Below are positions 5,526 to 7,431 of a DNA stretch of 7,431 bases, in pieces. This stretch comes from Pseudomonadota bacterium (GTDB taxonomy: Bacteria; BMS3Abin14). Under the pieces are notes generated by a model that was not told the DNA's origin, searched no databases, and saw only the letters and a list, made by a program, of their open reading frames with translations. The translations under genes were made by a program, and so were the position numbers. Where the stretch lies: the NCBI GenBank assembly GCA_003229755.1, contig QIFJ01000073.1, positions 1 through 7,431 on the forward strand, written 5' to 3'. How positions within the stretch are numbered: position 1 is the first letter of the stretch; each line of letters begins with the position of its first letter.

Positions 5526-6680
5526 ATGTCAAGACAGGAAAAAACAGTAACCGCGGTCTGGGTGACATTGCTGGCTGCTGCAACAGTGATTTTTTTGGTG
5601 GTTTTCCAGCAGATGCCAGCGGCTGCCCAGGCGAAGCTGGTTGCAGGCGAGACCAAGAACCTGACCGTTGATCCCGCCTTGATAGCTCAGCCAACGCCCA
5701 CTTATATCAAAGACGGTCCCCTGGTTAGCGCGGCCCTTAAAAAAGCTTATACGAGGAACGTCAAGGTACAGCTCCAGCACTTTCTCACAATTAAAAGGGG
5801 GGCTATCAAGCTGGCCCTGTCCGAATCTACACGTTACATCGATTACATGATCCCGATCCTGGAGCGCTACGGACTTCCAGCTGAATTGGCCTATCTGTGC
5901 ATTATCGAGAGCGGATATAACAATACAGCGAGAAGTTATGCGGGTGCGGTAGGAATGTGGCAGATCATAAGGGCGACATCCAGCCGGTTCGGCATACGCA
6001 CTGACTCCTGGGTGGATGAAAGACTGGATTTCGAGAAAAGTACGGAAGGGGCCGCCCGTTTTCTGAAATACCTGTACGAACGTTTCGGCGACTGGGAGCT
6101 GGTTCTTGCCGCCTACAATGCGGGGGAAGGGCGTGTCAAAAAGGCAATGGAGCGGGCAAAAAAGCGCGGGTTAGAACCGCGTTTTGAAAACCTGAGACTG
6201 CCCCGTCAGACCAGGATATACGTTCCCGCATTCTACGCCGGCCTCCTTATAGCCATGGAGCCGGAGAGGTACGGCATTTTCCCGGATTACAAGCCCCAGG
6301 AGGATTTTTTCAGGATCACCGCTCCCGGAGGGGTGAGTATCCTATCTCTTGCCCGGGAGATAGGGGGGTCCCAGGAAAGTATTTACGCACTGAATCCGTC
6401 CATTCTGCGTAAGCGCGTGCCTCCTGCCCGAGACGGATACCCGATCCGTGTACCCTGTATTCTTGAGCCGGAAAAGGTCAACCGGGCTATCGCAGGCTTG
6501 AATGAAGTCAGGTGGGTAAAATACACCGTCAAGAAAGGTGACACCCTCTGGGAGATATCCAGGAAGTTCGGTGTCAGGGCGGGGAGTATCGACAGGGTAA
6601 AAAGCGGCGTCAGCCCCTCGACGATCTTCCCGGGAGAGCTGCTTATGATCCCGCTGTTACCCAAGGCGGGGTCCATCTAA
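5526..6680 (+). CDS. Secreted lytic transglycosylase (GH23/SLT, MltD-like) with LysM domain
   Basis: This 384-residue enzyme is predicted to cleave peptidoglycan glycan strands to 1,6-anhydro ends outside the inner membrane. The N-terminus has a hydrophobic segment (about 10-27) ending in AAAQA (32-36), a plausible signal peptidase I site. There is no lipobox cysteine, unlike E. coli MltD. The SLT domain spans about 105-240: ELAYLCIIESGYNN (120-133) with catalytic Glu128, AGAVGMWQI (139-147), and AAYNAGEGRV (195-204). Residues about 270-320 look like a degenerate LysM-type region. A clear LysM lies at about 331-377 (YTVKKGDTLWEIS), which anchors the enzyme to peptidoglycan. The ATG at 5526 is 13 bases from the only good Shine-Dalgarno (AAAGGGG, 5506-5512), longer than usual, so the true start could differ slightly; the family call does not depend on it. 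It probably has its own promoter or reads through from tyrS. Confidence 0.94.
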   Translation: MSRQEKTVTAVWVTLLAAATVIFLVVFQQMPAAAQAKLVAGETKNLTVDPALIAQPTPTYIKDGPLVSAALKKAYTRNVKVQLQHFLTIKRGAIKLALSESTRYIDYMIPILERYGLPAELAYLCIIESGYNNTARSYAGAVGMWQIIRATSSRFGIRTDSWVDERLDFEKSTEGAARFLKYLYERFGDWELVLAAYNAGEGRVKKAMERAKKRGLEPRFENLRLPRQTRIYVPAFYAGLLIAMEPERYGIFPDYKPQEDFFRITAPGGVSILSLAREIGGSQESIYALNPSILRKRVPPARDGYPIRVPCILEPEKVNRAIAGLNEVRWVKYTVKKGDTLWEISRKFGVRAGSIDRVKSGVSPSTIFPGELLMIPLLPKAGSI

Positions 6681-6690
6681 ATAGGGGCTA

Positions 6691-6767
6691 GTTGTTGATT
6701 GATTGTTGATAGTTCAACACTCAAATCTTCATATTTGACTAACAACTTTCAACTTTCAACTTTCAAC
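6691..6767. repeat. Heptamer array H (gttgatt arm and tttcaac arm)
   Basis: Eleven 7-base steps: gttgttg, attgatt, gttgata and gttcaac (6691-6718), three weak units, then taacaac and three perfect tttcaac (6740-6767). The left arm is a GTTGA type and the right arm a CAAC type, so the two arms are roughly inverted relative to each other. The array ends 26 bases before the -35 box of the rRNA promoter, where A/T-rich UP elements usually begin. Confidence 0.85.
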
Positions 6768-6793
6768 ATTTTTACCGACAGGCAAAAAAACTG

Positions 6794-6822
6794 TTGACAG
6801 AGCTGAACGATATAGATAATAT
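6794..6822 (+). promoter_or_regulatory. Probable rRNA promoter P1
   Basis: A perfect -35 TTGACA (6794-6799) is followed by a -10 in GATAATAT: GATAAT at 15-base spacing or TAATAT at 17. An A-run (6784-6790) lies just upstream, as in UP elements. The bases after the -10 are tcgccgc, a GC-rich discriminator of the kind associated with ppGpp control of rRNA promoters. Transcription would start at about 6829. Confidence 0.75.
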
Positions 6823-6829
6823 TCGCCGC

Positions 6830-6876
6830 TGGTTCTGATATTACATCAGGGTCGAAAAAGTCCATAGTCAGAACCA
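6830..6876 (+). other. 5'-terminal leader hairpin of the rRNA transcript
   Basis: TGGTTCTGA (6830-6838) is exactly complementary to TCAGAACCA (6868-6876), a perfect 9-base-pair stem with a 29-base loop. A competing small stem CTGAT/ATCAG (6835-6849) shares one arm. If P1 starts near 6829, this stem forms the very 5' end of the rRNA precursor. Confidence 0.6.
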
Positions 6877-6885
6877 AAAGGAATC

Positions 6886-6915
6886 TTGACACAGACAGAT
6901 AATTCTGGTTATCTG
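6886..6915 (+). promoter_or_regulatory. Possible second rRNA promoter (P2), weak -10
   Basis: A perfect TTGACA (6886-6891) lies about 92 bases after the first, suggesting a tandem P1/P2 arrangement. The best -10 at an allowed distance is TATCTG (6910-6915, 18-base spacing), which is poor. It may be a decayed or activator-dependent promoter. Confidence 0.35.
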
Positions 6916-6916
6916 T
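6895..6916. promoter_or_regulatory. Perfect 8+8 inverted repeat, possible operator or leader hairpin
   Basis: ACAGATAA (6895-6902) and TTATCTGT (6909-6916) form a perfect inverted repeat with a 6-base centre (ttctgg). It covers the spacer and -10 region of the putative P2. As DNA it suits a dimeric regulator; as RNA it makes a stable leader hairpin. Confidence 0.45.
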
Positions 6917-6937
6917 ATGTTAGGAAAGTTCTGCTTC

Positions 6938-6951
6938 GTTCTTTGAAAACT
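6938..6951 (+). promoter_or_regulatory. boxA antitermination element of the rRNA leader
   Basis: GTTCTTTGAAAACT matches the boxA-type element found in rRNA leaders, where the NusB/NusE complex binds nascent RNA to prevent premature termination. Its position, about 76 bases before the 16S 5' end, fits. Confidence 0.75.
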
Positions 6952-6973
6952 AAATAGCGACAGCGTAGAAATG

Positions 6974-7014
6974 CTTACTCTTGTCAATACAGTAAGGGAA
7001 ACCTTCGGGTTTTC
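6974..7014 (+). other. Two tandem hairpins just upstream of 16S rRNA
   Basis: CTTACT (6974-6979) pairs with AGTAAG (6991-6996). Immediately after, GGAAACC (6997-7003) pairs with GGTTTTC (7008-7014), with one G-U, around a very stable UUCG tetraloop. They may help the leader fold and the precursor be processed. The partner strand downstream of 16S is outside the window. Confidence 0.55.
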
Positions 7015-7026
7015 ACCATATAAATT

Positions 7027-7431
<405 letters not shown>

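Larger units (their letters stand above)
6681..7026 (+). other. rRNA operon upstream region and 5' leader
   Basis: This 346-base gap has no gene. It holds heptamer array H, then a strong promoter-like pair (6794-6822) and a leader of about 200 bases. The leader carries a long hairpin (6830-6876), a second TTGACA with an overlapping palindrome (6886-6916), a boxA-like sequence (6938-6951), and two consecutive hairpins (6974-6996 and 6997-7014). No terminator is seen after the lytic transglycosylase gene. Confidence 0.8.

Noticed and set aside
574..6767. Contingency-locus (phase variation) function for the heptamer arrays
   Set aside because: The arrays are degenerate and lie outside coding sequence, and most are not between a -35 and -10, so on-off switching by slippage is not supported. 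Only the perfect octamer array (2101-2140) remains a possible length-variable site.

Overview
The window looks like the chromosome of a deltaproteobacterium in the broad sense (Desulfobacterota/Desulfuromonadota-like). The protein families, their gene neighbourhoods and the style of the partial 16S rRNA gene at the right end point that way. I cannot place it to genus by eye. All recognisable genes are housekeeping or cell-envelope genes, and I see no transposase, integrase, phage or CRISPR gene.

Layout, left to right. On the minus strand, 1-548 is the N-terminal third or less of a class A penicillin-binding protein (PBP1A type) that runs off the left edge. A 440-base spacer with repeats follows. 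On the plus strand, 990-2062 is a tight two-gene operon: an HD-domain phosphohydrolase and a gamma-class carbonic anhydrase-like protein, 2 bases apart. After another repeat-filled spacer comes a small stand-alone cyclic-nucleotide-binding-fold protein (2266-2712), then a 540-base gene-free spacer. Next is a second operon: a Ppx/GppA phosphatase (3254-4165), apparently starting at a rare ATT codon, and tyrosyl-tRNA synthetase tyrS (4188-5420). A secreted lytic transglycosylase with a LysM domain follows (5526-6680). Last is a ribosomal RNA operon: promoter, structured leader with boxA, and the first ~405 nt of 16S rRNA (7027-7431).

Functional themes are peptidoglycan synthesis and turnover (PBP1A and the lytic transglycosylase at opposite ends), translation (tyrS, rrn), and possibly the stringent response (Ppx/GppA, plus a GC-rich discriminator at the rrn promoter). 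These are inferred from family membership; proximity alone does not prove a shared pathway.

The most unusual thing is in the spacers. Every longer intergenic gap (549-989, 2063-2265, 2713-3253, 5421-5525, 6681-6780) holds degenerate tandem repeats with a 7-base period: about 82 units in eight arrays. The unit sequence changes along and between arrays (aggctat, ttccaat, gttccaa, cgtaatg, tcactaa, tatagcc, cttggaa, tttcaac) while the 7-base spacing persists. One array is preceded by five perfect copies of an 8-base unit. Unit families recur in distant spacers, often inverted. The arrays are absent from coding sequence and from the two short operon junctions. They resemble in type the heptameric STRR repeats known from cyanobacteria; their origin and role here are unknown to me.
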